Positions 18,298 through 27,801 of a stretch of DNA of 64,000 bases are shown here, one piece after another; position 1 is the first letter of the stretch, and each line of letters starts with the position of its first letter. A model generated the notes under the pieces. That model saw nothing but the letters and a program-made list of their open reading frames with translations, was not told the origin of the DNA and did not search any database. Origin of the DNA: Anaerolineaceae bacterium oral taxon 439 (GTDB lineage Bacteria > Chloroflexota > Anaerolineae > Anaerolineales > Anaerolineaceae); contig CP017039.1 of assembly GCA_001717545.1 (NCBI GenBank), forward strand, positions 248,001 to 312,000. The letters are read 5' to 3'. The position numbers and the translations under genes were made by a program.

Positions 18298-19409
18298 CGC
18301 TGCGGCCCTGCCTCTTCGGGTTCCCTCGCGCCCGTTTCCGCGGCGTTCCCGCGCCCGGAATAGTTCCGCTCGACCCAATCCGAATAGGCCTTCCCGGAGA
18401 GAATCCCGCTGAGCCAGGCGCTGTTGGAGATATACCAGTCTACCGTTGCGGCAAGGCCTTCTTCGAGACAATGTTTCTGCGTCCAGCCTAACGTCCGCCT
18501 GATCTTCCCGCTGTCGATATCGTAGCGGAAATCGTGGCCGGGACGGTCCTGGACGAAAGTAATTAAATCAGCGTAGGAAGCCCCGTTCGCGCGCGGACGC
18601 TTCCGATCCAGAATCGAACAAATCGATTCAACGATCGACAGGTTGGTCGGCTGGTTATCGCCGCCGATACAGTACGTCTCGCCGGGCGTCCCCTGATCCG
18701 CGATCCGATAGATCGCGTCGCAATGATCCCCGACATACAGCCAGTCGCGGATCTGATCCCCTTTCCCGTAAACCGGGAGCGGTTTTCCAGCCAGCGCGTT
18801 GACGATGACCAGCGGAATCAGCTTCTCCGGAAATTGATACGGCCCGTAATTATTGCTGCAATTGCTGATCGTTATCGGGAGGCCATACGTCGTCCAGTAA
18901 GCACGAACGAGATGATCCGACGAGGCCTTCGAAGCGGAGTAGGGCGAGCGCGGCGCGTAAGGCGTCGCTTCATTAAACGCCGGATCGCCGGGCGCCAACG
19001 CGCCAAAAACCTCGTCCGTTGAAACGTGATGGAACCGGATTGCCTGTCCGGTCTCGTTAATGACGGCGCGAAGCGATTCGAGCAGCGTAAACGTTCCGAC
19101 AATGTTCGTCTGAATAAACAGGTCCGGATTTTTAATCCCGCGGTCCACGTGCGATTCTGCAGCGAAATGCACGACGGTATCGATCGAGTATTCGCGAAGG
19201 AGCTTTTCAACCAGATCGCGGCTGCAAATATTGCCATGCGCGAAAATCCAGTTAAAATCCATGGGCAGCCGGTTCAGGTTTTCTTTCCGCCCCGCGTAGG
19301 TCAGCGAATCTAAAACGACAACCCGCAAGGCCGGGTCCTTCTTCGCCAGATCATACACAAAATTCGTTCCGATAAAACCGGCTCCGCCGGTAACCAGGAC
19401 ATTTTTCAT
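18294..19409 (-). CDS. rfbB: dTDP-glucose 4,6-dehydratase
   Basis: This 371-residue extended SDR enzyme has [14 protein letters not shown] (NAD-binding), [21 protein letters not shown] and [15 protein letters not shown] (YxxxK). It makes dTDP-4-keto-6-deoxyglucose, step two of the dTDP-rhamnose pathway. The C-terminal ~25 residues are a charged extension beyond the usual family end. It overlaps rfbC by 4 bases upstream and rfbA downstream. Confidence 0.96.
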   Translation of the reverse strand: MKNVLVTGGAGFIGTNFVYDLAKKDPALRVVVLDSLTYAGRKENLNRLPMDFNWIFAHGNICSRDLVEKLLREYSIDTVVHFAAESHVDRGIKNPDLFIQTNIVGTFTLLESLRAVINETGQAIRFHHVSTDEVFGALAPGDPAFNEATPYAPRSPYSASKASSDHLVRAYWTTYGLPITISNCSNNYGPYQFPEKLIPLVIVNALAGKPLPVYGKGDQIRDWLYVGDHCDAIYRIADQGTPGETYCIGGDNQPTNLSIVESICSILDRKRPRANGASYADLITFVQDRPGHDFRYDIDSGKIRRTLGWTQKHCLEEGLAATVDWYISNSAWLSGILSGKAYSDWVERNYSGRGNAAETGAREPEEAGPQR

Positions 19410-19951
19410 TCGAACACCTCCGACTCCTTAAACCCGGGCGCTTCCCGATCCTTCGGCGACAGGATCGGTTCGGGAAGCTCGCCCCAATCGACGCCAATCT
19501 CCGGGTCGTCATAGCGAATCGTCCGTTCGAACCGCGGCGCGTAAGTATCCGTCGCCTTATAGAGAATTTCGGCGCTCTCGCTTAAAACGAGAAACCCATG
19601 CGCAAATTTCGGCGGGATCCAGAGCGACTTCGCGTCCGCGGAGTTGAGGACGACGCCGACCCATTTTCCAAAGAATTCGGACGAGCGGCGGAGATCGACC
19701 GCAACGTCCAGAATCTCCCCGGAAAGGACCCGGATAAGCTTCCCCTGCGGCTGCTGAATCTGATAGTGCAGCCCGCGTAAAACGTTCCTGACGGATTTCG
19801 ACTGATTTTCCTGAACGAACTCCGCGGATATTCCAGCCTGCTGAAAAACTTCCTTTCGCCAGCTCTCAAAGAAAAAGCCCCGATCGTCCAGAAAGACCTT
19901 CGGCTCGATCAGGATCACGTCAGGAATCGATAAAGGCGTAAATATCATCAA
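19406..19951 (-). CDS. rfbC: dTDP-4-dehydrorhamnose 3,5-epimerase
   Basis: This 181-residue cupin enzyme shows EPKVFLDDRGFFFESW, VQENQSKSVRNVLRGLHYQ (with the catalytic His), and IPPKFAHGFLVLSE. It epimerises C3 and C5 of the 4-keto sugar, step three of dTDP-rhamnose synthesis. It leads the C-B-A-D order and overlaps rfbB. Confidence 0.96.
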   Translation of the reverse strand: MMIFTPLSIPDVILIEPKVFLDDRGFFFESWRKEVFQQAGISAEFVQENQSKSVRNVLRGLHYQIQQPQGKLIRVLSGEILDVAVDLRRSSEFFGKWVGVVLNSADAKSLWIPPKFAHGFLVLSESAEILYKATDTYAPRFERTIRYDDPEIGVDWGELPEPILSPKDREAPGFKESEVFE

Positions 19952-19961
19952 AAAAAACCTG

Positions 19962-21539
19962 CTACGTTATTTTTTCAAAATACATCTGATCAAAGGTCAG
20001 CCGCGGCGAATAAAAAGGATCCGGCCTCCGATAAATTTCCGGGTACCGGCCGATCAGCCTCCGGAAATCGCGTCGGATCGTTTCCAGCTCCGCCTCGGTC
20101 AGCGTTTTCCCGCGAGACGCGGATTCATAATGAACGAGGCGCGCGAACGGCGTAAACAGGTTCGTTTTTCCGCGCGCGAACGCGGCAAAGCATATCTCGA
20201 TATCATTATACACGATCGGGAGATCGGCCGGAAATCGCCCGATCTCGTCGAACAGCGCGCGCCGCATCATCAGGCACGCGCCGGTCACGGCCAACGCGGG
20301 GGTCAGCTTGCGCGTCGCGCCGTGATACGACGGCGCGGTCTCCGCCAGCCCTTCGTACACGTGAAAAAGCCAACGTTCCCCGAACGAACCGAAGCTGACG
20401 CCCGCGTGCTGAATTTTCCGATCGGGAAAAAGGAGCTTCGCCCCGACCGCGCCGACGTCCTCCCGGATCGCCAGAGAGACCATTTCCTCCAGCCAATTCG
20501 GACTCAGAACTTCGGTATCGTTATTCAAAAACAGCAACAGCTCCCCCTTCGACCGCTCGACGCCCCAGTTATTAATCAGCGAAAAATTAAACCGGCCGGG
20601 ATAGCGGATAACTTTTCCAGGAAACGCCGGATCCGCTTCAAGCTCTCGATAATAAGCCTCGATTTCCGGCGTCACGCTGTTATTCTCGATAATCAGGATT
20701 TCGTAGTTCGGGTACGTCGTCCGTTCCCGGATCGACGCGACGCAGCGCGCCAGCAGCTCGCGCTGATCCTTGTTGGGGATCAGGATCGAAACGAGCGGAG
20801 CGGAGCGGAGCGCGTAACGGACGCGCCGGCAGGGGAGCGCGCGGAGCGGATAAATCCGCGCGTCGATCCGCGTCCGATTGAGATGGGCGCGGAGGGCTTC
20901 GTTTTCGAGCGCGAGGACAGCGGCGCCGGCGGGGTCATGCTCCGCCGTCCAGTGCGTCAGGATTTCGGGACAATGATCCACGCGGGAGGCGGCTTCCACA
21001 AGACGGAAGGTCAGCTCGGGCCAGCTGATCGCTGCGCCCGGCGCGGCGGCGCGAAGGAGAAGCTCCCGGCGCGCGACGCAGAGCGGCCGCAGCAGGTTTT
21101 CCTGGCGAAAGGCGTAGATATTAAAATCCGGCTTGAACCAAGGCTCGGTCCGCCTCCCGGAAGCGGTAAGCCGGTCCGTATCGCCGTAGATCAGTTCGGC
21201 GTCCGCCGAATCCAGGATCGCCCGCCGGACCGCCGGGATTCCCCGTTCGCTGAATACCGCGCCGTCCTCGATCAGCGCGAACCAGCCCGCCTTCGGAAAC
21301 GCCTCCATCAGCGCGCCGGCTTCGACGGTTATTTCTTTCGCGCCCTGGATCATAAAACGTCCGTCGGGCATGACCCGGACTGGGACGACCTCGGGCGCGT
21401 CCGCCGGAAGCGGAGGGAACGCCGGCTCGTTTCGAAAAATCCAATACCGGTATGAATTAAGAACCTTTCGAACCGTCGCGTTGTAAACCGGAAGGAGGAG
21501 CGAACGGAGCGCGCGAATCCGCTTCAGCGTTTCAAACAT
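19962..21539 (-). CDS. Glycosyltransferase family 2, rhamnosyltransferase-like
   Basis: The 525-residue protein has a weakly conserved N-terminal ~240 residues, then a GT2 domain: VSILIPNKDQRELLARC, LIIENNSVTPEIE, LLLFLNNDTEVLSPNW (the DxD-like NND site), and GACLMMRRALFDEIG. It lies directly upstream of rfbC, so transfer of rhamnose to an envelope glycan is likely (inference from context). The gene overlaps the end of miaA by 8 bases. Confidence 0.88.
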   Translation of the reverse strand: MFETLKRIRALRSLLLPVYNATVRKVLNSYRYWIFRNEPAFPPLPADAPEVVPVRVMPDGRFMIQGAKEITVEAGALMEAFPKAGWFALIEDGAVFSERGIPAVRRAILDSADAELIYGDTDRLTASGRRTEPWFKPDFNIYAFRQENLLRPLCVARRELLLRAAAPGAAISWPELTFRLVEAASRVDHCPEILTHWTAEHDPAGAAVLALENEALRAHLNRTRIDARIYPLRALPCRRVRYALRSAPLVSILIPNKDQRELLARCVASIRERTTYPNYEILIIENNSVTPEIEAYYRELEADPAFPGKVIRYPGRFNFSLINNWGVERSKGELLLFLNNDTEVLSPNWLEEMVSLAIREDVGAVGAKLLFPDRKIQHAGVSFGSFGERWLFHVYEGLAETAPSYHGATRKLTPALAVTGACLMMRRALFDEIGRFPADLPIVYNDIEICFAAFARGKTNLFTPFARLVHYESASRGKTLTEAELETIRRDFRRLIGRYPEIYRRPDPFYSPRLTFDQMYFEKIT

Positions 21540-22434
21540 GATCGGCGCTTCCTTCGGATAAATGGAGCCAGTGAATCGCGGGATCGGTCAGCTTGAACCA
21601 GTTCGCCTGACGTCGGACGTAAGTCCGCGTCGCCTTCCGGATCGATAAAACCGCGTCTTCGAGCGTCGCCGTCCCGTCGATCACCGCGGCGAGCTGCGGA
21701 TAGCCGATCGCGGAAAGCGACGGCAGCGACGGCGAATATCCCTGATTGAGAAGCCCCCTGACCTCGTCGAGAAAACCGTCGCGGATCATCCGGTCGATCC
21801 GCCGGTCGATCCGCGCGTAGAGCTCGGCGCGATCGCGGATCAGGCCGAGAATTGTCGCCCGATAAGGCGATTCAACCTGACGCCGCTGATCGGAAAAACG
21901 GCGGCCGGTCGAAAAGGCGACTTCGAGCGCGCGGATCGTCCGGCGCATGTTCTGATATTCGATCCGCGCCGCGGCGGCCGGATCCAAAATCGCCAGCTTT
22001 TCATGCAGCGCCTTCGCGCCGATTTCTTTTCCATACCGCTCTAAAACGGAGCGAAGCTTCTCGTCCGCGTTCAGCTCCGGCGGAACCCAGCCTTCCAGCA
22101 ACGCGCGGACATACTGACCCGTCCCGCCGACGACGATAACGTTCTTCCCGCGCCCGGCGATATCCCGGATCGCGGCGTCGGCTTCGCGCTGGAACCGCGC
22201 GAGGCTCCAACGTTCGTCCGGGTCGGATACGTCGATGAGATGATGCCGGACGCCGTCCATCTCGCCGCTCGTCGGTTTCGCCGTCCCGATCGTCATCCCT
22301 CGATAAAAATAACGCGAATCGGCCGAAACGATTTCGGCGTTGGACGCCTTCGCCAGCGCGATCGAAAAGGCGGTCTTTCCGACCGCCGTCGGCCCGACGA
22401 TCACGAGAATCGGTATCCGTTCCGTCGCGCTCAT
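21532..22434 (-). CDS. miaA: tRNA dimethylallyltransferase
   Basis: The 300-residue protein has the P-loop VGPTAVGKTAFSIALA, SADSRYFYRGMTIGTAKPT, HHLIDVSDPDE and GGTGQYVRALLEG. It adds the isopentenyl group to A37 of tRNAs that read UNN codons, including the tRNA-Leu(UAA) seen in this window. The start at 22434 fits the family N-terminus. Confidence 0.97.
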   Translation of the reverse strand: MSATERIPILVIVGPTAVGKTAFSIALAKASNAEIVSADSRYFYRGMTIGTAKPTSGEMDGVRHHLIDVSDPDERWSLARFQREADAAIRDIAGRGKNVIVVGGTGQYVRALLEGWVPPELNADEKLRSVLERYGKEIGAKALHEKLAILDPAAAARIEYQNMRRTIRALEVAFSTGRRFSDQRRQVESPYRATILGLIRDRAELYARIDRRIDRMIRDGFLDEVRGLLNQGYSPSLPSLSAIGYPQLAAVIDGTATLEDAVLSIRKATRTYVRRQANWFKLTDPAIHWLHLSEGSADHV

Positions 22435-22470
22435 CTTCCTTCAGCAGCTTTCGTTCCGGTCATGATCCGC

Positions 22471-23478
22471 TCAGGCCAGGCGGGCCGCGCCGACGAAGCT
22501 GTCGCGCAGGTGCGGAACGGAAAGGACGTCGTCGATATAAACGCCGTTCTTCGCCTGGGAAGAATGAATCATTTTCCAGCCGCCCAGACTCATTCCGACA
22601 TGATCGATCGAGCCTTTTTTATCGCCGAAAAACAGCGCGTCCCCGGCGACAAAAGGATGCTTGATTTCATGCCCCTGATCGAATTGCATATGCGCATCGC
22701 GCCGCAGCTCGATCCCGCTGCAGCGGTAAACCAGCTGGACCAGACCGGAGCAATCGATCCCGAACGCGCTTGACCCGCCCCATAAATAAGGTACGCCGAT
22801 CAGCTTCCACGCGCTTTCACAGAGATCCCGGCGCAGCGCGTCGCCGGGCTTCGGGAAATCGTTGAACGCGCGAAGCGATTCCTTTTCAACCCAGCCGATC
22901 TCCGGCGCGTAGATCAGCGCGCGGCTGCCCGACTCGTCAAGGATCGACGTATATGTCCCGGCTAAAACGCGGGTCAGGATTTCGTCCCCGCTCGAAGCCG
23001 CGTAGACGAGCGCCGAGGGCGCGCTGACGATATGCGTCGCGGGGGGGAGGGTAAACGTTTCGAGATATTTTTTATACGTGTAGCTCAAATAGCCGTCGCG
23101 GAGATTGCAGCCGTAAACCCAATCGCCCTCGTCGCGGATAACGGCGACCTCGTCGCCATAGAAGAGCTGCGTCGTCATCTCGCTGAGAAATGAGACGCCG
23201 GCGTGCATCGAGGTAATATTCTTCGCGACGCGATAGATTTCCGTCTCCCCGGTCAGCAGGACCTTAACCGCGCTGGTATCGACTTCCTGAACGCCTTCCA
23301 GCTCGGCGAAAGCTTCCTTCCTGAAATCCGATAACGTCTTTTCGCGGAGGACCTCGCCGCCAAGGATCAGCTTCCCTTCCTCGAACGACAGGAGCGAAAG
23401 GGCGACGATCGCCAGATTCTTCTCAGCGCCATATTTCTGGTTAAATTTTCGGACATAAGTTTTTGCGTTTTTCTTCAT
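22471..23478 (-). CDS. NlpC/P60-family peptidoglycan endopeptidase with SH3-like modules
   Basis: The 335-residue protein has an N-terminal region without a signal peptide, two SH3-like segments in the middle (GDEVAVIRDEGDWVYG and a second around IYAPEIGWVEKESL), and a C-terminal NlpC/P60 domain. That domain has catalytic Cys in FGIDCSGLVQLVYRC and His in IDHVGMSLGGWKMIHS. The family cuts gamma-D-Glu-diaminoacid bonds in cell-wall peptides. It overlaps the dipeptide epimerase gene by 4 bases. The pair looks like a muropeptide salvage unit: this enzyme releases L-Ala-D-Glu and the epimerase converts it. It resembles cytoplasmic YkfC. Confidence 0.9.
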   Translation of the reverse strand: MKKNAKTYVRKFNQKYGAEKNLAIVALSLLSFEEGKLILGGEVLREKTLSDFRKEAFAELEGVQEVDTSAVKVLLTGETEIYRVAKNITSMHAGVSFLSEMTTQLFYGDEVAVIRDEGDWVYGCNLRDGYLSYTYKKYLETFTLPPATHIVSAPSALVYAASSGDEILTRVLAGTYTSILDESGSRALIYAPEIGWVEKESLRAFNDFPKPGDALRRDLCESAWKLIGVPYLWGGSSAFGIDCSGLVQLVYRCSGIELRRDAHMQFDQGHEIKHPFVAGDALFFGDKKGSIDHVGMSLGGWKMIHSSQAKNGVYIDDVLSVPHLRDSFVGAARLA

Positions 23479-24566
23479 ATTTCCTCCTTTCGCGGATCCG
23501 TCCCCAACGCGGACCCGCCGAACAGGCCCCGCGCTTCCTTCTTCAGCGCGACGCCCAGCCCGAACCCTGCCGTCGGAAGGAGCGAACCTTTTTCATCATA
23601 CGATAATCCCTCGAACGGGTCGTTCGCGGTTAACAGCGGCGTATCCAGGTCGATCCAATCCGCCAGGCTGACGAGCGCGGCCATCGCCGATACGCCCGCG
23701 GACGTTTCAACCATGCATCCGAGCATAACGCCCATTCCGTATTCCTTCGCGCGCCGGGCGATCGCGACCGCCGGCGCGATCCCGCCGCATTTCATCAGTT
23801 TCACGTTAACACCGCGCACCCCGGCTTCATGAAGCCGATCGATATCCGCCAGCGTCCGGACCGATTCATCGGCGACAACCGGCAGCCCGGTCGCTTTCTG
23901 AACCCGTCCCATTCCAGCGATATCGTCCGCCGCCGTCGGCTGTTCCACGAGTTCCAGATCGTATTTTTCCAGCCGCCGGATCAGCGCGATCGCCCCTTCC
24001 GCGTCCCAGGCCGCGTTCGCGTCGACACGGATCCGCGCGTCGGGACGGGCGGCGCGGATCGCTCGGATCCGCTCTTCGTCGAGCGATTCCTTTCCCGGGG
24101 TTCCGAGCTTGACCTTCAGGAACGGGAAGCTTTTCACGCGCAGCGCCGCCTCCGCCATGACTTCCGGACGATCGAGGCTGATCGTATAGGACGTTGGAAC
24201 CGGGGCTGGGCGCGCCAATCCTATCAGCGCATACAGCCCGACGCCGAGCTTCCGCGCCAGACGGTCATGATAGGCGATATCGAGCGCAGCGGCGGCCGGC
24301 GCCGGAATTCCCGGCTCGATCGCCGCTGGGATCTCGTCGACCGTCTCGGGGAAGGATTTTCCAGCCGCGCGCCCCCAGGCCGCAGTCATCGCCGCGAACG
24401 GGATCCCATAATAAAACGGGATCGTCCCCTCGCCAAATCCGCCGTCGTCCGTTCGGATCAGGAACGCGGTCCGCGTCGAAGACGAGCCGTAGGATACGGT
24501 AAACGGCGTCTTCAAAACCAGCTCGTATTGAACCCATTCTATTTTCTTCCGCATCTTCTCCCCCAT
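23475..24566 (-). CDS. Dipeptide epimerase (L-Ala-D/L-Glu epimerase type), enolase superfamily
   Basis: The 363-residue protein shows the muconate-lactonizing subgroup layout: capping domain, then a barrel with KVKLGTPG (catalytic Lys), VDANAAWD, LVEQPTAADD, VADESV as metal and catalytic positions, and VNVKLMKCGG (second Lys). The usual activity of this group is L-Ala-D-Glu to L-Ala-L-Glu. Its overlap with the NlpC/P60 gene supports murein peptide recycling. An in-frame ATG at 24554, preceded by GGGGGAG, may be the true start. Confidence 0.9.
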   Translation of the reverse strand: MGEKMRKKIEWVQYELVLKTPFTVSYGSSSTRTAFLIRTDDGGFGEGTIPFYYGIPFAAMTAAWGRAAGKSFPETVDEIPAAIEPGIPAPAAAALDIAYHDRLARKLGVGLYALIGLARPAPVPTSYTISLDRPEVMAEAALRVKSFPFLKVKLGTPGKESLDEERIRAIRAARPDARIRVDANAAWDAEGAIALIRRLEKYDLELVEQPTAADDIAGMGRVQKATGLPVVADESVRTLADIDRLHEAGVRGVNVKLMKCGGIAPAVAIARRAKEYGMGVMLGCMVETSAGVSAMAALVSLADWIDLDTPLLTANDPFEGLSYDEKGSLLPTAGFGLGVALKKEARGLFGGSALGTDPRKEEI

Positions 24567-24571
24567 TCCGA

Positions 24572-25483
24572 TTAAATTTCCGGATCCCCGAACCGCATTC
24601 TTAAGTACGATTCATAGCGCCCGGAATCGATCGTCCCCGCCGCGACCGCCTCGCGGACGGCGCAATCGACCTCGCTTTCGTCATGCGTACAGTCCGAATA
24701 AAAACAGCGCGAGACCAGCGGGCGGATCTCGGGAAAATACCCGTCGAGCTCTTCCGGCTGAATATCCCATAGGCCGAGCGTCTTGATTCCCGGGAGGTCG
24801 GCGATAAAACCGCCTTCCTTCAGCGGGAACATCTCGCGGACGACGGTCGTATGCCGCCCTTTGCGGTTGAAATCGCTGATCTCGCCGGTCTTCAGGTCGA
24901 GCGTATCGTCCACGCAGTTCAGCAGCGTACTTTTCCCCACGCCCGACGGGCCGAGCAGCCCGCTGATCTTTCCGACGACGCGTTCCCGGAGGAGCGCGCC
25001 GGTCCGCTCGTCCTTCGCCGATACGAAAACCGTTTCATAGCCCAGCCGGGCGTACGCAGCAAAGCGCGCCTTCGTTTCCGCCTCGTCGACGAGGTCCAGT
25101 TTATTAATCACGATCAGCGGATGAATCCGCTGCCGTTCGCAGATGACCAGAAAACGGTCAAGCATCCGCAGCCTCGGTTCCGGATCCGCGGCTGCGAAGA
25201 CGATCAGGACCTGATCCAGATTCGCGATCAGAACCTGCCTGTACGGAACCTTCGTCCCAGTCATCATCCGAACCCATTCGGACGTCCGCGGGAGCACGTC
25301 GGTAATCATTCCCGAGCCATCCGGGAGCGGTTCGAAGGTCACAAAATCTCCGATCGCAATGATATCGGTATGCTGCGCCCTGGATTTTATCTTCCCGCGG
25401 GCTTTACAGGTCACCAGCCGACCGTTCGCGAAAACGTAGAAAAAATCCGACGCAAAACGCAGCACGCGCCCCTGGTCCGCCAT
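24572..25483 (-). CDS. rsgA: Ribosome small-subunit-dependent GTPase RsgA
   Basis: The 303-residue protein is a circularly permuted GTPase: an N-terminal OB domain, then VINKLDLVD (G4), GLLGPSGVGKSTLLN (G1), DLPGIKTLGL (G3) and a C-terminal zinc finger CFYSDCTHDESEVDC. It checks late 30S subunit assembly. It is translated just upstream of the epimerase gene. Confidence 0.96.
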   Translation of the reverse strand: MADQGRVLRFASDFFYVFANGRLVTCKARGKIKSRAQHTDIIAIGDFVTFEPLPDGSGMITDVLPRTSEWVRMMTGTKVPYRQVLIANLDQVLIVFAAADPEPRLRMLDRFLVICERQRIHPLIVINKLDLVDEAETKARFAAYARLGYETVFVSAKDERTGALLRERVVGKISGLLGPSGVGKSTLLNCVDDTLDLKTGEISDFNRKGRHTTVVREMFPLKEGGFIADLPGIKTLGLWDIQPEELDGYFPEIRPLVSRCFYSDCTHDESEVDCAVREAVAAGTIDSGRYESYLRMRFGDPEI

Positions 25484-25526
25484 ATCAGGCCTGTTTCTTC
25501 GCGCTGAGCGAATCCATCCGGCCCCT

Positions 25527-27797
25527 TTACGGCTCGGGGGTTTCGGTCGGCGGCGTTTCCCACGGCGCGCGCGTCGGGACCGGCGTCTTCGTCGGCGTCG
25601 CCGTCGGGGTCGGCGTCTTCGTCACGTAAACCGCCGCTTCCCAGGGATACAGGAGCGTCGCCTGCCCATCGAAGTACAGCTCGATCACGCGGCGGAAAAT
25701 CGGCGCGGCGTAATCGGAGCCTTCGCCGATATTTTCGACGAGGACCGCGACCGCGATATCCGGTTTATCCGGATTATTTTCGTCGGTGAACCCGGCGAAC
25801 CAGGCATGCGGCTTGACGCCCGGGCCTGTCTGAGCCGAGCCGGTTTTTCCCCAGACCGGATAACGCAGACTGCGGAAGACATGCGCGGCGGTTCCGCGCG
25901 GATTCGACGTCACCATCGACAGCGCTTCACGGATAATCTGGAGCGTCTGGGCGGAAACCGGGAGTTTCCCCTGCTCCTCGGGCTCAAACGCGTATACAAC
26001 TTCGTCATCCGGGCCGATAATCTGTTCGACGACCTGCGGACGGTAGAGCGTCCCGCCGTTCGCGATCGCCGCCATGAAGCGCGCGACCTGAAGCGGGGTC
26101 ACCAGGACGGTCCACTGACCGATCCCCATCTGAACCGAGGATAATTCTTCTCGCGGCGTCTCGATTTTTCCCGGCGCTTCTTCGATTTCGCCGACTTCTG
26201 TCAGCGATCCCAGCCCGAATCCGCGCGCCATGCTCGGGAGATAATCCTGGCCCATTTTCCGATACAGCTGCAGTCCCAGTTCGTAATACCAGGGATTGCA
26301 CGAGCGCATCAGCGATTCCTGCAGGTTCAGCCGTCCGGATGGCGAAATTTCATGTTCCTTCGTCCAGTCGTACAGCGTGATCCCTTCGAGCCCCGTCCAT
26401 TCATACGGGCAGTCCATTTCCGATTCGACCGTATACAGGCCGGATTCCAACGCCGCCGCCATCACGATCGTCTTGAAGACCGATCCGAGCGGATATTGAC
26501 CCTGGCTCGCGCGGTTATACATCGGGCGCTCCGGCCCGTACAACGCGTCCGCGGAATAAGAGGAGTTGTAATTGACGTAGTCCAGCAGGTTCGGATCGAA
26601 CGTCGGCGACGAAGCCAGGCCCAGAATCCTGCCAGTGTCGACTTCCAGGACGACGATCGCGGCGTTGAACCCATGAATCGCGCGCTGCAGGTCGTATTGA
26701 AAATCTTCGTTAAACGTCGTATAAATCGAATTCGCCTGGGTCGGTTCGATCCGCTGAAGACGGGTTATCGCGTTTCCGTCGGCGTCGGTTACGTACATGG
26801 AAACGCCGCGCTTTCCGGTCAGCATGTCCTGACCCCATTTTTCGATCCCGAGGCGGCCGACGCGCTCGTTAATCGCGTACCCCTCGCGGCGCATCTCGTC
26901 AACCTCTTCCACGCCGATCGGCTGAACGTAGCCGACGATATGGGGCGCGGAACCGCCGAAATAATAGAAACGCGACGCGTCGTAGCGGCTGCTGAAAAGG
27001 CCGGTATACTGCGACAGGCTGGAAATCCGGTCCTCGATATCCGCCGCCGGGACTTCGCCGACCGGAACGTAATCGTACGCGTTCGCCTCGGTCAGGATCT
27101 GGTTGATAATCTGAGGCGTTTTCCCGGTCAGCCGGGACAGCTCGCTGACGAGCCCTTTCCAGGCCGATTCCCCGACGCTCGCGGGGACGACTCCGAGCGC
27201 GTACGCTGCGGTTTCCGCCGCCATCGGAACGCCCTCGATATCGTAAATAATCCCGCGCGACGGGACCGTCGTATCGAGCTTGATCTGGTTCCCGCCGCGA
27301 AGCTCGGGCATCAGCATCCCGTCTTCCCATTGGATCTTCCAGGCGTCGCCTTCGTAGACCATGTTCATTTCCATATCCCGCTCGAACGATCCGGCGACCT
27401 TCGTATCGTAGACGGTATGGTAACCGACCTGCGCGCTCGTCGGGTTCGTCAGCAGCGCGGTAATCGACGTCGTCAGCTTGTCCAGCGTCAGATTGATCGA
27501 CGTCGACGTATAACGTTCAGTAAAAGCGTCATATGAAATCGCATCCCGGGAAACCTGCGAAAGCAGGTTATACATCCCAATATAGTCCTCGTTTTCCCAG
27601 GCCTTCAGGAACGCTTCGGCCGCCTCGCGCGAACTCGGGACGGACGTCACGTGGATCACGGGATCGGGCAGCGGGGTCGGCGTTTCCGTGTCAACCGCGA
27701 CCGTCGGCGACGCCGTCGGCTCCGACGTGGGAATCAGGCCGCATCCGGAAGAAGCAGCCATGGAAATCAGCAGGACCAGCATCAACGCTTTCTTCAT
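25527..27797 (-). CDS. Class B penicillin-binding protein, lipoprotein, MecA-N type
   Basis: The product has 756 residues from the ATG at 27797. A signal peptide ends in a lipobox (MAASSGC), then an NTF2-like MecA_N domain (AFLKAWENEDYIGMYNLLSQ), a dimerisation domain, and the transpeptidase domain with SVFK (catalytic Ser), SCN and KTGSAQTG. A Thr/Pro-rich tail of ~45 residues (TPTPTATPTKTP) ends the protein. It cross-links peptidoglycan outside the membrane. The lipid anchor replaces the usual N-terminal membrane helix, and MecA_N-type proteins can have low beta-lactam affinity (family knowledge, not tested here). It starts 4 bases after the maf stop. Confidence 0.93.
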   Translation of the reverse strand: MKKALMLVLLISMAASSGCGLIPTSEPTASPTVAVDTETPTPLPDPVIHVTSVPSSREAAEAFLKAWENEDYIGMYNLLSQVSRDAISYDAFTERYTSTSINLTLDKLTTSITALLTNPTSAQVGYHTVYDTKVAGSFERDMEMNMVYEGDAWKIQWEDGMLMPELRGGNQIKLDTTVPSRGIIYDIEGVPMAAETAAYALGVVPASVGESAWKGLVSELSRLTGKTPQIINQILTEANAYDYVPVGEVPAADIEDRISSLSQYTGLFSSRYDASRFYYFGGSAPHIVGYVQPIGVEEVDEMRREGYAINERVGRLGIEKWGQDMLTGKRGVSMYVTDADGNAITRLQRIEPTQANSIYTTFNEDFQYDLQRAIHGFNAAIVVLEVDTGRILGLASSPTFDPNLLDYVNYNSSYSADALYGPERPMYNRASQGQYPLGSVFKTIVMAAALESGLYTVESEMDCPYEWTGLEGITLYDWTKEHEISPSGRLNLQESLMRSCNPWYYELGLQLYRKMGQDYLPSMARGFGLGSLTEVGEIEEAPGKIETPREELSSVQMGIGQWTVLVTPLQVARFMAAIANGGTLYRPQVVEQIIGPDDEVVYAFEPEEQGKLPVSAQTLQIIREALSMVTSNPRGTAAHVFRSLRYPVWGKTGSAQTGPGVKPHAWFAGFTDENNPDKPDIAVAVLVENIGEGSDYAAPIFRRVIELYFDGQATLLYPWEAAVYVTKTPTPTATPTKTPVPTRAPWETPPTETPEP

Positions 27798-27801
27798 CTT
27801 T